The notes under the pieces were generated by a model, which saw nothing but the letters and a program-made list of their open reading frames with translations, was not told the DNA's origin and ran no database searches. A stretch of DNA of 64,000 bases from Anthostomella pinea. Lineage: Eukaryota > Ascomycota > Sordariomycetes > Xylariales > Xylariaceae. The stretch spans positions 3,968,001 through 4,032,000 of the forward strand of contig CAUWAG010000007.1 in the NCBI GenBank assembly GCA_963556695.1. The letters are read 5' to 3'. Positions 63,711 to 64,000 of this stretch are shown here, piece after piece. Each line of letters begins with the position of its first letter. Within the stretch, counting starts at the first letter, position 1. The position numbers and the translations under genes are program-made.

Positions 63711-64000
63711 ATGTCCCAGGAGCGGCCTGAACCGCCTTCGGGAGCGGACTCTCCAGAAGAGCTCGTTGCCCACGTTACCAACAACCCGTCCGACTGGCTG
63801 TTATACTTGCGCCATATCAATGGCTACGCTGCCGCCTTGAAGGAAGAGAACGATTTCTCCCGCCTCGCCGACTCTGACCACGATAACTCCCTCCAGTCCC
63901 TCCGATCGACCATCGCCAAGCAAGAGGGAATTATCGAATACCAAAAGCAACAGCACCGAGAAGATACTGCCCTGCTCCAGAAGGAGATTACCCATCTGGA
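63711..64000 (+). CDS. Start of a retrotransposon gag-like protein, cut by the window edge
   Basis: ATG 63711 lies 43 bases after the LTR and opens a frame that stays open to the last base (at least 96 residues). It reads MSQERPEPPSGADSPEELVA, then NNPSDWLLYLRHINGYAAAL, then a heptad-rich coiled-coil-like region (IIEYQKQQHREDTALLQKEI). An N-terminal helical and coiled-coil region just after the LTR is typical of gag in fungal LTR elements, where it builds the particle. The spacer 63669-63710 should include the primer-binding site. The frame and LTR look intact, so the insertion is probably young. Gypsy or copia type cannot be decided here. Confidence 0.75.
   Translation, partial: MSQERPEPPSGADSPEELVAHVTNNPSDWLLYLRHINGYAAALKEENDFSRLADSDHDNSLQSLRSTIAKQEGIIEYQKQQHREDTALLQKEITHL

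Overview
The window looks like nuclear DNA of a filamentous ascomycete (Pezizomycotina, most likely a Sordariomycete). The genes have short spliceosomal introns (48-180 nt) with GTAAGT/GTATGT donors and GCTAAC/TACTAAT branch sites. The proteins are fungal: a Blm10-type proteasome activator, a Gpi18-type mannosyltransferase, a YTH RNA-binding protein, a nucleotide-sugar transporter and the meiotic helicase Mer3. The repeats sit in extremely AT-rich, TpA-rich DNA, and the transposase relics carry C-to-T type stop codons, the usual footprint of repeat-induced point mutation (RIP). Naming the genus would need a search I cannot run.

Layout: 1-16 kb is transposon-rich. It holds two decayed Fot1/pogo-type DNA transposons (1709-3802 and 6487-8344), several short solo-LTR-like insertions flanked by 5-bp target duplications, long AT-rich tracts, a tRNA-like gene (3999-4090) and one intact gene, a hotdog-fold thioesterase (11597-12073). 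From 16.4 to 24 kb lie a GST-like gene and the very long BLM10 gene, arranged convergently. From 24 to 28.5 kb there are no intact genes: a truncated MFS transporter pseudogene abuts the 3' end of an LTR retrotransposon, followed by miniature inverted-repeat elements. From 28.5 to 60.7 kb is the gene-bearing arm: an unknown disordered protein, GPI18, a YTH protein, a 6.5-kb gene-poor gap, a second large disordered protein, a UDP-galactose-type transporter, MER3 and a probable tiny gene. From 61 kb to the end the DNA is repetitive again: nested solo LTRs, an AT-rich tract, a third Fot1-like relic, and an apparently undecayed LTR retrotransposon inserted into it and running off the window.

The genes do not form a pathway or cluster; they are ordinary housekeeping or meiotic genes. 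The informative part is the repeat record. Three copies of one ~150-bp LTR-like element (TGTTGAAT...ATTCAACA) are well preserved although the larger elements around them are ruined, and several insertions are nested, which gives a relative order of events. Two host genes show damage: the MFS transporter is clearly a pseudogene, and MER3 has a single in-frame TAG that cuts off a C-terminal segment which otherwise stays open for 134 codons. I did not find a convincing new enzymatic or defence system.
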